From Apiotrichum sp. Y4204 (Eukaryota; Basidiomycota; Tremellomycetes; Trichosporonales; Trichosporonaceae), in the NCBI GenBank assembly GCA_025531455.1, contig JAMYHL010000002.1, forward strand, positions 1,054,001 to 1,118,000: DNA of 64,000 bases, read 5' to 3'. Shown one piece after another: positions 11,927 to 23,722 of the stretch. The position numbers were made by a program, and so were the translations under genes. Each line of letters starts with the position of its first letter. The stretch's first letter is position 1. A model generated the notes under the pieces. The model did not search any database. It saw nothing but the letters and a program-made list of their open reading frames with translations, and was not told the DNA's origin.

Positions 11927-12789
11927 CGGCGCAGCACACGGATAGGACGATCGCGGTAACCGCAGGGCCACGGATCTTTGCCCTGTGGATTGCAGCTGGA
12001 GTTGACGGAAGGGGATGAGGTTGTTTGTGGAGAAGATTTCTTGTGGGCGTTGCGGATTTTTGGCAGTTTTGATTGTTTCGCATCGCATCGTATCTGGGAT
12101 ATTTGTTACTTGTCACCCGAATTTGGGAATGGTTATGATTCATATGATTCACGCCGGATAGAGAGCAGAGGCGTGGACGTCGCCGATGGCGACCAGACCC
12201 AGATAATGGCATTCCGCCAACATCCGCAGTGACGCCGAACACATCACGATGTCCTCTCAGAACCAGACCTGACTTCGCGTCTCTCCCACACCCTCGTTCT
12301 TCAGAGGCTGGACTTGACTCTCAGATCCCACCTCACCTCAAGACAAGACCTCAACACGGTCCGTGCGCACGCCACGGCCAGCAAAGCCTGCAAAGCCCGA
12401 GAAGATAATGTCCGCTCGGATCGCGGAGCAAGGGGCGGCGGGACAGAGTTGAGCCCGAGCGCGGTGGAGCAAAGAGTTGCGCGAAGCGCGAAGAGCAGAG
12501 CGCGAAGCGACGGGAAGGGGGGATCAGAAGCAGATATACTACGGAGCGAAGCAGCGATGCCCGACGATGAGGGCCGAGTGTACCCCACTGGTGGAGCAGA
12601 TGTGGACCCCGACGTGCGATGAACATGGTCATGTTCCCTCCATACCATCGCACCTCCTACTCGAACTGGTGAGAACTAGACTGGACGTTGGACGGCCAGC
12701 GACGGCACAACGACGACGACAAGACATCATAAGATACGATACGAAGCACTCACCCTCCCCTCTCCTTCCCTCTCCATCTCACCCTCTCA
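11927..12789. other. Intergenic region
   Basis: Downstream of the Ser/Pro-rich gene and upstream of the BTB-like gene. No recognisable coding or RNA gene; the last 100 bases before the ATG are CT-rich, like other leaders here. Confidence 0.6.
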
Positions 12790-14487
12790 ATGTCAGCACC
12801 AACCACGCCGCCTCCTGTCCCGCCCCCACCGCTCCGATTCAGCCTGGACGCCGATCGCGCATTCGACCCCTTTGAGCCCGACGACTCGGCCGCGAGCGCG
12901 CTGCTCGACGCGCCTGAAGACGATATCTCACTCGTAGGGCTCGAGATCGGGGACCGGGCGGGAAATAACGGTCGCCAGCACGAGGATACAGATGACGACG
13001 CGCCGCGCAAGAGCTACAGCAAGAACTACAGCAATGGCTTCCACAGCGTCGATCTGGGTTATGGGCCCGCTCCCGCGGGGCCCGCGACCGTGAGACGGCA
13101 CTCGTACCATCCTGGGAGCTACCAGCAGGGGCTGGGGCTGGGTATGAATGGGCCCGGAGGCCAGTATTCCCATCAACGGGCGGCGAGCGGGACACAGCGG
13201 GGTGACGCGGGGTTCGGGTGACGCGGGGTTCGGGCCGCCCCACCGCGATTTCGAGCTCGACCATCACGATCTGCGTACTCGCCGCCCCGAGCGTGTGCGC
13301 AGCGGCTCACGTCCTCCCGCTTCAGCTGGGCCATTTTCCCGCCTCGGAAACGGTTTGCCCTCGCTACCGTCGTTCCCGCCCTCGCGGTCGCACTCGCGCG
13401 CCCATTCGCAGACGTTTGCAAACCACCCATCGCACTCGTTCACGCACGCCACTCTACACACTTACCCGCCCGACCTGCTTCCATCGCTGCCGTCGCTGCC
13501 GCACACTCCGGTCTTTCGGAGGCACCGGCGCACCTCGTCGCGTGCCCGGCCCGACCTCAGCGTCGAGCTCGATCTGCCAATGCCTGATGAGCTCGATGAG
13601 CATGGCGAGTCGGGGGAGTATGATGAGATTGTCGATGACAAAGTGTGGACCGCGGGCGACTTTCAGCTGGTGTCCGCGGACCGCGTGCGCTTCCGCGTCC
13701 CGAGCTACTTCCTCTTTGCTTCTAGGTGGGTCCTGATTCTTACTGTTCTGATAGCAGCCCCCGGTTCCGCGAGGCGTCCCGCGAGGTCGGCATTGAGAGC
13801 GGCCTCCGCCTCCCGTCCCGCCGCGCGATACACCTCACCGACGAGGGGGAGAGCGCCGCTGTCCTCCGCCTCTTCCTCGAGTTTCTGGTATACGCCAAGC
13901 TCGACGTGCCGGACGACGGAACGACGCTTGTGGGCTTAGCGACGATAAAAGACCTGGTGCAGTTGATGAAGACGTGGGAGTGTGGGGGTACGCTGTCATT
14001 GTTCCTAGTCTGCCTGCGCGAGGCGGCGCGCGCACCCTCCAACATCTCCCCGCTCGCAGTCTTCATTGCGGGCGCCACGACCGGCGACGCATTCACGTGC
14101 TCTGTCGCGCTGGACATCACCGACTGGGCGTGGCGCCGCATGGACACGCACAACCTCCCCGCCGCGCCGGACGCCAACGTCTTCGACCCCCACCACATGC
14201 CGGTCACGGTGTGGCAGCTCATCCCGCCGATGTATACGTGGGCGCTGACGACCGCGTGGACGGGAACAGATGACCATGTCGTGAGTTTGAGTACAACTGG
14301 ACTGTGGAACTCACAACTCACGCCGCAGAGAGAGAAAGCGCAGGAACCGAAAGGGGAACAGGGGCGCCGCTCCGCGTCCCGCCGATATCGTGCCTCCGCC
14401 TCTGAATCTCAATCTCACCGCGACACGGCGTCGCGCTGCGAGTCCGTCCTCGGGCGCAAGGTCCAGGCGTGGCAGCAGTGGCTGTGA
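12790..14487 (+). pseudogene. BTB/POZ-like protein, frame broken by a 16-bp tandem duplication
   Basis: The reading frame from 12790 stops at 13221 because the 16-bp word at 13201-13216 is exactly repeated at 13217-13232. With one copy removed, the frame runs on to 13725, crosses a 32-nt intron (13726-13757) and continues to 14487, giving 549 residues. The N-terminal half is disordered. The C-terminal half is a BTB-like fold: GDFQLVSADRVRFRVPSYFL, FASS with the intron inside the Ser codon, PRFREASREV, then helices including IKDLVQLMKTWECGGTLSLF. It is a paralogue of the gene at 22564, sharing sequence pattern and the same intron position and phase. The 3' end is uncertain: an in-frame 48-nt intron at 14281-14328 and a continuation to about 14740 by splicing are both possible. 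The function is unknown; BTB domains usually dimerise or recruit cullin-3. Confidence 0.75.
13201..13232 (+). repeat. Perfect 16-bp tandem duplication causing a frameshift
   Basis: The word GGTGACGCGGGGTTCG occurs twice head to tail. Its length is not a multiple of three, so the second copy shifts the BTB-like gene out of frame. Deleting either copy restores one long frame. Confidence 0.95.
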
Positions 14488-15361
14488 CTCGAGGGCCGGG
14501 GAAGCAAGGGCGCGCGAGCGGGGTCGTCGGCCAACACGGGAATCAAAACACCCTCTGTCCGCCGCTCACACCTCCGCACGAGCTCGATGCCCGCCACCGC
14601 TACCCTCGGCCTGTTTACTCCTCGTTTGTCCTCCCCGCATATCCCCGCACAGAATCCAGATTCCTACTCTGGCCGGCCTGTCGGCCGCCGAGATTACGAA
14701 TGCGGCGCGTACGCGCCACGAGTCTCGTTATGATGTTTGATGTACATGTAGTCTGTTTCTCGGGGGAGTACGGGCAGGCCGCACTGAAAGCAGCTCCCAG
14801 CAACTGGCTAGTAGCGACCTGTCGCTTCTTTGTCAGGCAGCAAGCGGAACGGTGTTGTACTCGCCAGGCTACGGATGTTGTGCAACAGCGAGAGGGTGAT
14901 TTGATTTCCTGTATCTCGCGCACAACCAAAACAACTGTCTGTGGATGCGAAAGTGTGTCTTGCACAGTTATGCCCATTCAACATTGACGACCTTTGCTGA
15001 GCTTCTGCACATCGCATCGCAGCAATCGAGCAATTCGCTCGCGATCCGGGTCGCGTCGTCTTTGTTAATCACCGAGCCACTGGAGCCCCACGACTGAATA
15101 ATGACGTGTTTGTAGGCTCCACCGCACTTATCAACTTCTGGCCCCGTCCTGCAGCTCAGGTCCACAGCCTCCACAGCCGAACACAAACAGATCCGCCAAG
15201 CTGCAACTCCCCGCCGCATCACTGCCTCGTTGCCGTCATCATCGGGCCGCGGCACGCAACAGCAACCTACACATGCCCAACAGACTCACCCACTTCGCTT
15301 CCACATCATCACTCCAACACCTCTCTCTACCTCAAACTCACCCATCAGAAATCCACCCACA
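14488..15361. other. Intergenic region, may hold the last exon of the BTB-like gene
   Basis: The bases 14650-14742 have coding-like third positions in two overlapping frames and follow a CACAG acceptor at 14654, so a further exon of the upstream gene is possible. The rest is the promoter and CT-rich, CA-rich leader of the Ess1 gene. Confidence 0.45.
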
Positions 15362-16145
15362 ATGTCCGGCTGGGAAGTCCGTTTCTCCAACTCGCGCAAG
15401 CTGCCCTACTTCTACAACGCGGACAAGGGCGAGTCGACATGGGAAGTGCCCCCAGGCCTGACCGAGGACCAGGTCGGTTCGCTACCCGGCGCGCATCTCC
15501 TCGCGGGCGAGGCGCCGAAGAACGACGACAAGGTCCGCGCGAGCCACATTCTGTCCAAGCACAGTGGGTCCAGGCGCCCCAGCTCGTGGAAGGAGGTGAG
15601 TCGCCAAAGTGGGATTCCGCCGCGTAGTTGCGGATGGAGTCTGTAGCTGCGCCGCGTGAACATGACACTCCCATTACAATCTGACAGTATCGTCCGTCAT
15701 ACTGACACACAGGCCAACATTACCCGCTCGCTCGACGACGCGCGCGCCAACGTCGAGGCCCACATTGCGCACCTGCAGGCGCTGCCGCAGGACCAGCGCG
15801 AGCGCGAGTTTGCGGAAATCGCCTCGCGCGAGAGTGACTGCTCTAGCGCGCGCAAGGGTGGTGATCTCGGCTGGTTTGGCCGCGGCATGATGCAGAAGGC
15901 GTTCGAGGTGAGTGTTTGAACAGTGAACACCTCTACACGCGTATCCTGGTGACAACCCACTGACGCCGTTCTTTGTGATACTTGTGCTCGTCGCGCTGTC
16001 ACATTCGTTTCATCGCTCGTCTGTTTCGCCCACTCTGAAACGCCCCTCTCTCCCACAGGACGGCACCTACGCGCTCAAGGTCGGCGAGATGAGCCCCATC
16101 ATCGAGACCGACTCGGGCGTGCACGTCATCCTCCGCACCGGCTAA
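15362..16145 (+). CDS. ESS1: Peptidyl-prolyl cis-trans isomerase, Pin1/Ess1 type
   Basis: Ess1/Pin1 isomerises phospho-Ser/Thr-Pro bonds, above all in the RNA polymerase II C-terminal domain. Three exons (15362-15595, 15713-15907, 16059-16145) give 171 residues, the usual size. The N-terminal WW domain has both Trp residues (GWEVRFSNSRKLPYFYNADK then STWEVPPG). The rotamase domain follows: VRASHILSKHSGSRRPSSWK, SRESDCSSARKGGDLGWFGR, and the C-terminal TDSGVHVILRTG. The basic cluster K-x5-RRP that contacts phosphate and the active-site Cys of SDCSSA are visible. Both introns are longer than average for the window (117 and 151 nt). Confidence 0.97.
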
Positions 16146-19100
16146 GTGCTCCTGGGCCCGCGCGACGGCAAGACGCGCGGCGCGCTTCTTGTTGTACTAA
16201 AGCGTGGTCTGCTGCTGGAGGCTGGTACCGGCGGCACGGGACGGCATGCATCCGCACGAGAAGTTGAATGTGGCTGGGTGCAGTGCCTATTCCTGGTTGG
16301 TCCAGTGGCGGAACGATAAGGAGGTAGTGGAACAAATGGCTGACCTGGGAATGGGGTTAGTTTTCTGTGATTACTGATGTACTAAAAACGCAATTCTGTG
16401 ATAGGAACCGATAGGACGGATATGCGGCAAGCCAGCTTATCGAAGCGATTGATGGGGCTTGCTGCTCGCCCTTTTCATCGTGTACTGAGCGTATTTGGAA
16501 CTAGAAGCACACCATCCCGGATGGAACCCATCGGTGTCGCTCGCACAAATAGTAACAACTGACAGCTCCGGCGCTCTGGTTATTCAGAGCATACCAATCT
16601 GATCCCCGTGTCAAATGCGATTGCAGGGTGCAGGGTGCGCTTCCTAGCGATCCTTGCATAAGCTACAAGCTCTGCGCATCGGCAGGGTGGAGAAGCTGCA
16701 CAACGGGCGCAGGTGACTTTCTCACGCAGCGCGCCAGCGCGCACTGGCGCAATCCTCGTTCCGCTGTGCGAAGATCTGTGATCGGATCACCTGAATCAAG
16801 TCATCGGGAGATCGGCGCGGGATACAGTGCAAAGTGCAAAGATGAGACCTGTCTGAGTCTAACCGCGAGGTCTCCAGGCTTCAGTGAACTTGCCACCTTG
16901 ATGCTCCTTATCCAGCACCCAGCAGGACACAACCAGCATCGCAGCCTCATGTCATTCAGCCTTCCATGATGGCAAACTAGGCTACCGGCGGTGGACGGTG
17001 GCCACTAGTGTCTCGGAGCGTGAGGCTCACGTGAGGCAGTTCTCTGAGATGTGAGCTGGCCAGCTGGCCAGCTGGTCAGGCTGCGAGATGGCTTCTGGCC
17101 TTCCGGCTTGGTCAAGCTGGTACCTCACCTTACAGCCCCATCTCACCTGAACACTGGTTGGGAAGCGTACAGTGCCCAAATCGACGCTTCACTTCTCGTT
17201 CTGCGAACTGGGCCCGTGGACGCGGGGATCTCGATAGGAAGCCGCCAATCGGCTGAGTAGCTTAGTGCGATGATGAGCGGATCAGCAGATCAGCAGATTG
17301 GCGGTGCACATTAACGGTGGGGCTCTCACGTTCTCACCTCGGCCCAGCAGCCAGCAAACAGAGGGCGGATGCCCCACCCGAAGGCACTCAACATGCTCAA
17401 CAGCCATGCATCAGACCGCCGGACGACCTAGGTACCTAGGGCCTAGGGGATCACACGATGCAGCAAGAATGGCAGTCACTCAGACTTGCGTTGCTGAATT
17501 GTGGCTTGGTGGCTGCTGCTGCGACGATAAACAACAAACGCCACCTCCATTGTTTGTACGTGAACAGTGTCAGCAATTCACGCCTGACGTCGACAACCTC
17601 CAGGATCAATGGCGAGACCGGGGTCTTTGGGCTACGCTGGGCTGCCATTTTGAGTTTGGCGCTTGGCTGTCCTCAACGACAGAACGGCAGCAACGAACTT
17701 GTGCCCTGGAGTACTGGAGTGCATTTCCTGGAATCCGGGGGCGCATCGGTCCAAAGCCTGGGAGCTCAATGGGCCACACGGGGTACGTATCGGAAGCCTA
17801 TCGCGATATGGCGATATCGCGCCAGCTCCAGCGGCAAGTGGTCGCAGCATGTGCTATTGCTGGCGGGCAGGCGCATGTTGGCCGTTGCCTGCCTCGCCTG
17901 ATCCCAATTGCTGATGATCGTGGAATCAAGCGGACAAGTTTACAGCATGTGTTTGTGCGCCTCTTGTTTGTGTCACAACTGAATGCAGCAGAGGTGACTA
18001 TCCTATCCGAGACCTGCAGACCCACACTGCAAAGCATGTGAGGCCGACAGTCAGTAAGCCCACTGACCCACTGTGCCCACCACTATTCGTGGGGCAGTTT
18101 ACTTGTCTTGCTACAGTACAACTTACACTTAGTCATAGTGACAGGAAATGAGATCTCGGACTGAATATCTCTGAATACAAAGTGCCAAGTGGGTGACTGC
18201 ATACAATTGTGCTAGGAGGCTGGAGAATTCACAGCATCAGCCGGGTGGCTGCCGTGCGACCAGATCTCCTCCACCGAGCTTCAAAGGACTAGCGCGCTAG
18301 CGTCGTACTAACCCCCTTTGCACAGATTGATTAGATGTCTTTGTGCAGTGTCAAACACTCAGAAGGACGCAATGCACCCCGCCAGCTGCCAGCCCTGCCA
18401 AGCCATCACACCAGGACCCATGCACCATGTTTTCTTGCCTCGGCGGTTCGCCTCTGGCGCTCTGGCCTCTTGCTCCTCCTTTCCCTGGGATCGGTCAAGC
18501 CGGATGATCGGGCGACTCGGATGTCCAACGGCTGGGCCGGTCCATGCCAACCCAACATTCCGCAAACCCTCAGGCATGCCGGCAGAGGGGCGTCACACCA
18601 TTAGAAGTTCAACGAGGCCGTATGAGTCTGGATGCATGGATGTCTCGCGCATTCCCAGCTTCCGAGTCCCGAGGCTGCCGCGCCGCGCGACCCGGAACCG
18701 GCGGCGCGCCGGACGCGTCACCGATCGAGTGCGCCTTGATGCAGCTATAGTGATCGGCTGTTATCTTCCACCTGGCACCTCAGTACATCGTGAGATCCTG
18801 CGTCTGGTCCTGGTTCTGGTCGGAGCGCTAAGGCTGACAGGTCTTGCGCTCTTGCGCTCTTGCGTGCATGCGTGGTTTCCTTTTTGGCAAGTGCGCAATT
18901 GCGCAACCGTGCGGCATTTAGGAAGCCCGGTGTCTGTGGATAGGACGGAGGAGGACTTACTACTCTGTAAACGGCCGAACGCTTCTGTGATCTGTGCTTA
19001 AGTGGATCAATGATCAATGGCCAGTCACCAATCAATGGCTCGCTTACGATGACTCACCCCAACGTCCGAGCTTTCGATCGCAAGTTGGATTCCTTGGGAG

Positions 19101-20184
19101 TATCGGAGGAAGATACTGGGAATGCGAACACAAAGATCCTGGCCTATCCTGGGGACATAAACGACGAGTGCACGCGTGTTCAATATGATGGCACACCACT
19201 CCTGAGATGGGCAGGTCAGAATCGACGTATGTAAGCAGCACCTTGGCCAATGGATCCAGTGGAGCTCAATAGCAAACCTCGAGAGAATAGAGGATGACAG
19301 CTGTCAGGGGCCTGGAGAGAAGGGCCGAAGGGGTCAAGAGTCGGAGAAGCTAGCAAACCTTGGGACGCCTGGCTTCTGACGACCCAAAGGCACAGCGTGA
19401 GGAATGTTAGTCCCAAACCAAAAGGGGAACGGTGCGCAGGGCGCAAACCGTTGGATCCACAGATAACGCCCAGATGACGGTATTGCAGATCAGCGGGAGA
19501 TCCGAGGCTAAAGGCAGAAAGGTGAGCAAGGCATCAGAGCTGCATGCCAGAGGAAAGACAGAGTTTTCTTCTCAACAGAGTCCACTGATACGGAATGATA
19601 GTTGACTCGTCCTTGACCTCTTGCCTTTGGCTTCTGACCCTCAGCTCCTCAGCTCCTCACCTCTCTGGCGTCTTGGCGAAGACACCCAGGTTTGCAAGAC
19701 ATGTGAGGTGCCATCTGCCCCGCTACCCAGCAGCTCAGCTGAGCTGTGAGCGAGTCACCCGCCTTGAGCAGCCCGATCACACCTGTCAACATGCTCAGCT
19801 CTCACACCGACTCTCCCCACAGGCCCCCAGCTCTCGGCTCTAGAGCTCAGATTCACGTCCTCTAGTCGTCTCAGGATCTTTACCTGGCTGACAGCCTTCC
19901 TCGCCTCCTCGCCTCCTCGCAGTTCTTACCTCTTCAGTCTGCCTTCCCCCAACTGCTGGAAATATAAAAGGTCATCTCAGCTCCTCCTTCCCCACTTCTC
20001 TTCCTTTCTTCCCAATCTCCCTCTTCCACCCCGTCCCGACCCATTCACACTCCCTTGTCTCCCTTCCGGTGTCCAACTTGCCATTCACTTTCCGACACTC
20101 GAAAGAAATCCGGTTGGCCTCAACTCTCTTCACAACGCGCTACCCTCCCCACTCCCCATCTTCCCCGTTCTGTCCCCTCACGCC
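16146..20184. other. 4-kb gene-free stretch upstream of the DHA1-like gene
   Basis: This is the longest gap in the window. Open frames occur at 17298-18041 and 18318-19001, but they lack codon bias, introns and domains, so I do not call them. The sequence has lower GC than its surroundings and several short repeated words, such as three GGCCAGCT-like units around 17056-17080 and a GATCAGCA repeat near 17279. A 10-bp palindrome GCGATATCGC lies at 17811-17820. The final 250 bases are CT-rich and contain a TATA box. A large regulatory region is the simplest reading. Confidence 0.5.
19963..19969 (+). promoter_or_regulatory. Probable TATA box of the DHA1-like gene
   Basis: TATAAAA lies 216 bases before the ATG at 20185 and is followed by a long CT-rich leader. 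A clear TATA box fits a strongly regulated gene. Confidence 0.6.
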
Positions 20185-21274
20185 ATGGGTTTCCAGCTGG
20201 TCGGGCTTTTCTCGGTCGCGGCCTTTCTCGCTTCCTCGGTCCATGGCTACGTCTACGTCGGATGCGTAAGCGGACCTCCCACTACTGGCGTTCCTACCAG
20301 TAATCAGGCTTCGGCAGCCGCCTGTAGTGTGAGTTATATCACCCAACAGCCTACCCGTTCTCGTTCATTTTGTGCTGATCTTTGTAGGCAGCATGCGCTG
20401 GAGAGACCTACGCGTTTTGGCGTGCCGACACACAGGCCTGCGTTTGCTCCATTGACGGGCCACCCAACTACACGATCGTCACTGGAACCGCCACAGACTG
20501 TGACAGCAACAAATGGGTTGTAAGTCGGGCTTACGTTTGTTTTTCGTTGCTGGTCATTGACAACATGTAGGCATTGGATAACCCCACAACCTTTGAATGG
20601 GCCGGCTGCCTGCTAGACTATACCACAATTGACCCTGCGGCGCAGTCGTCCACTGTCGGTGCCGCAAACACCTGCTTCCAAACCTGCCGCTTCCACCTCT
20701 TTGCGACCATCTATCCCTCAGACGGAACGGGAACCGTCTTCTCCTGCAATTGCTTCAACAGTCTTACTGGACCCGTCCTGACCAACAACTGTGGCCCGAC
20801 TAACGAGTTCCTCTACACTCATCCCGCTCCGGCCGCCGCTTCAGGTCTTGCACGTCGCAGCGCCCTCGAAAAGAGGCGCCTCGCCGAACAGATTGCCCTC
20901 GCCAACCCCCACTGCCCCCCTGGCTTCAGCCCATGCCTCCTCTCGGAGAACGGTGTGAACTACGAGTGCCTTGACACTACCAGCGAGCTCGGTGAGTGTT
21001 AATTGGCATGTTTTGGGTATGAACTGGGCGACTGATACCATCAGAATCCTGCGGTGGTTGCCGCTACGGTGCATACGGCAACTCGTCTCGGAGCGCTGTC
21101 GGTCTCGAGTAAGTCATTGAACTAAAACAACAGACAAGTGTGGAGTGTGCTGACACTTGAAGCTGCACTGAGCTTGCTGGTGTCAATCGTGCTGGTGTTC
21201 AGTGCGTCGACAGCAAATGCAAAGTCTCGCGCTGCGAGTCTGGTTACAAGCTGCGCAACGGTCGTTGTGTGTAA
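20185..21274 (+). CDS. Secreted Cys-rich protein of the DHA1/PriA family
   Basis: Five exons (20185-20328, 20388-20519, 20571-20991, 21045-21108, 21163-21274) give 290 residues. A signal peptide (MGFQLVGLFSVAAFLASSVH) precedes a Cys-rich N-terminal half that has WSC-like features (YVGC, FEWAGCLLDYTT, CFQTCR, FSCNCFN). A linker with a dibasic site (RRSALEKRR) could be cleaved by a Kex2-type protease. The C-terminal module is the PriA signature: SCGGCRYGAYG, DCTELAGVNRAGVQCVDSKC and SRCESGYKLRNGRCV. Members include Lentinula PriA and the Cryptococcus delayed-type hypersensitivity antigen DHA1, which are abundant extracellular proteins of unclear biochemical role, often regulated by nutrient or copper status. 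A TATA box and a 4-kb upstream desert suggest strong regulation. Confidence 0.88.
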
Positions 21275-22563
21275 TTCATGGCCTTTGGCCCTCAGCAACG
21301 AAGCTTTTCAGCGGTACCCTCACTCCATTCTACGGTATACCCTATTCACGTTACGCGAGACAAGTTCGGACAATAATTCTTCTACCTCCTTGTTAGTCAC
21401 CTTCTCCGCCATCAGTCCCCATAGAGTTGTTCGGCGCTTCGAAGACATGCACGGCATTTCGTCAAGAAATGCCGGTCTTGGTACCGTTTATGATAGTAAA
21501 TGACATGTGTATGCCCACAAATCATGCTGCTGAGCGCTGAAACGCGTTTTAACTGCAAAGGTCCCGGTTGCAGCCGTTGCAGCCGAGACCTGTGCCTACC
21601 CTTATCGATATCCGAGCAATGGTGGGGGCCAACAGGGCAAGTGCGCAGGTGTTGTGATGATATGCTCGACACCGTGGGTGGGGGACGGGTAACGGTCAAG
21701 AAGGTGGTGGTGGAAACGGAGGATGCGAGGAACCTTATGGCGTCAGAAGGTTTCATGGCCCACCCAAAAGTCTGGTTTATGAACTGGACGACGTAGTTTT
21801 GATGATAAGAGGTCGTGCAACTCTGATACTCTGCATCTCTTTTCTTCTTACTCTTCTCCCCACACGATATCGCGATATCGCTTCTCACAACCCACTCTGC
21901 AGAGGCTCAAGCCTCAATAAGTGCCCAGACACACCCAGTACAACACACTCACTGCGAACATACGCGGCCTATGCGTAAACACACGCGCGGAATGCCCGCG
22001 AGAATGGGCCACTAGAACGGCAATGCAATGGCCCCTGTTGTGCTGTGCACTGATTACTGAACAAAGAAAACGACACACAGCTCGGGGGACTGCCCAACTT
22101 GATCTTGGACGTGTTTCGTCATCGGATCACACACAGGTTCAGCAGAGCGTGGAGCGTCCTTCACTCATCCTGGCCACGCACAGATCAACGCTTCAACAGC
22201 CCGGCTGCCCCAACCCACAACACAATATGTCCCGGCACAATAGTGGTGCTCACAGCCACCATTAGGGCGTGTCCGGACACCTGTCAGAGGCGCATGTCCG
22301 TGCACTCCATGATGATTTTGCGGCCTATCCTACAACTAAGAACTTTATCCTCGGGGACTTGGAGCAGTACTTAATGCTGCGGCGTGAGCGCGCAATGCGT
22401 TCGCCCTTCTTGCAAGCTCTCTGCGACCCACGACCGGCTTAACAGCTGGATTCACGACCGGTAAACAATACCCGCGAGCAAAAACGTCTTGTGGTTTTCA
22501 ACTACCGAGGCTCACCCAACTTTTGTCTTCTCACTTGATCCTCAGACTCTTGCCCTACTAGGA
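21275..22563. other. Intergenic region downstream of the DHA1-like gene
   Basis: A frame at 21500-21796 encodes 98 residues but has no recognisable domain and mixed codon use. A 16-bp perfect palindrome CGATATCGCGATATCG is at 21865-21880; it contains the same 10-bp core seen upstream of the DHA1-like gene. Nothing else stands out. Confidence 0.5.
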
Positions 22564-23722
22564 ATGAACCTGCTTCAGCCGCGCTCGCCAGCGTTGGCGT
22601 CATTGTCGCCACACGACACTCCTACTACGGCACATGCCATCTCCGCTCCGTCGCTCTCTTCTCCTAATGGAAACTCGCCACTGTCCCTCTCCCCGCACAA
22701 CGCTCCACGACCTCTTGCTCCCCGTCGTCCAAGCTTTGTGGCTCCGACAGACGCCCTCGGACTTGGCGGGCTTCCACCCGCAGCACTAAGGCCCAGCATT
22801 AGTGCCCAGACACAGAGCCCTCTCGGTTCTCATATCCGGACATCCCTCACCTCTTCGCCGAGCCGCTCCCCCTTCCCATCCCGTCCGCACTCGCCCACTC
22901 GCACCACCTCTCCCCGGCCCAAGCCGCTCTCCGCGCCATGTAATGATGATCCCGCTTGGCGCGATGGTGACTTTGAGCTCGTGAGCAGCGACAACATCCG
23001 CTTTAGGGTTGCGAGCTACCATGTCCTCTCGGCGAGGTACGTGGCGTTTTATGTATCCGTGGTTAGGTGCTCACAGCAGCTCTGTGCTCCGCACAGCCGC
23101 CGAATTCGACGCCGACACGCACCGCTACCACATTCGCTTCTTGGACGAGAAGCTCGAGAGCGGGCTTGTGATCCGCACCTTTCTTCGCACTGTCACAACT
23201 GGCAAGGTAGCCACAACGCCGGACGGAAACGGCACACCTTCAGTTGCTGCCCTCCGCCGTCTGATCCTCTTTGCCAAGAAGTACGACTGCACCGTCACGC
23301 TCCAGATAGTCATCTTCAGGATCAAGGAGCTGCTTTCGTCTGGTATCTCGGTGCCGATGTACAGCTTCATTCTTGGGGCGACCGCCGACGATGTCGAGAC
23401 ATGCTGCCTCTCGCTCCGGCACATGGAGCAAACGTGGGGGAAAGCCAATGCTGGGGCGAACGGGACCCGCAGTTCAAACGACCTGACCGGCTACGACGTG
23501 CGGAACGAGGGCACCCCCGGTTCTTCGACTATTGACCCGAACAATCTCCCGTACACCCTATGGCAATGGATTCCGCAAGAGTACATGTGGGCGCTGTCGC
23601 GCTCTTGGGGTCGCCACGTCAAGGATGGAACACGGTTGCCCGACGAGTTCCAGCGTGTCATCACCATCATTAAGAGTATAAAGGAGACCAACTGGCGCAG
23701 ATCGTCCGTTAACGTTGTGTAG
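22564..23722 (+). CDS. BTB/POZ-like protein, paralogue of the gene at 12790
   Basis: Two exons (22564-23036, 23080-23722) give 371 residues. The first 140 are Ser/Pro-rich and disordered. The folded part reads GDFELVSSDNIRFRVASYHV, LSASSVLRTAAEF, then FDADTHRYHIRFLDEKLESG, which is the BTB pattern of two strands, a helix with a conserved Leu-x-x-x-Ser, and the A-strand region. The single intron splits the Ser codon of SASS, exactly as in the paralogue. The C-terminal half (LRRLILFAKKYDC, then LPYTLWQWIPQEYMWALSRS) also aligns with it (WQLIPPMYTWALTTA). The frame is intact here. The start could be slightly upstream, since the frame is open to 22489. Substrate-adaptor or dimerisation roles are typical of BTB proteins, but none can be shown. 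Confidence 0.82.

Noticed and set aside
17298..18041. 247-codon open frame in the 4-kb gap
   Set aside because: No domain, no codon bias, composition like the surrounding noncoding DNA, and no plausible introns or leader.
18318..19001. 227-codon open frame in the same gap
   Set aside because: Same reasons; the overlapping opposite-strand and alternate frames are equally open.
21500..21796. 98-codon frame downstream of the DHA1-like gene
   Set aside because: No start context, domain or intron; both strands are open over the same stretch.
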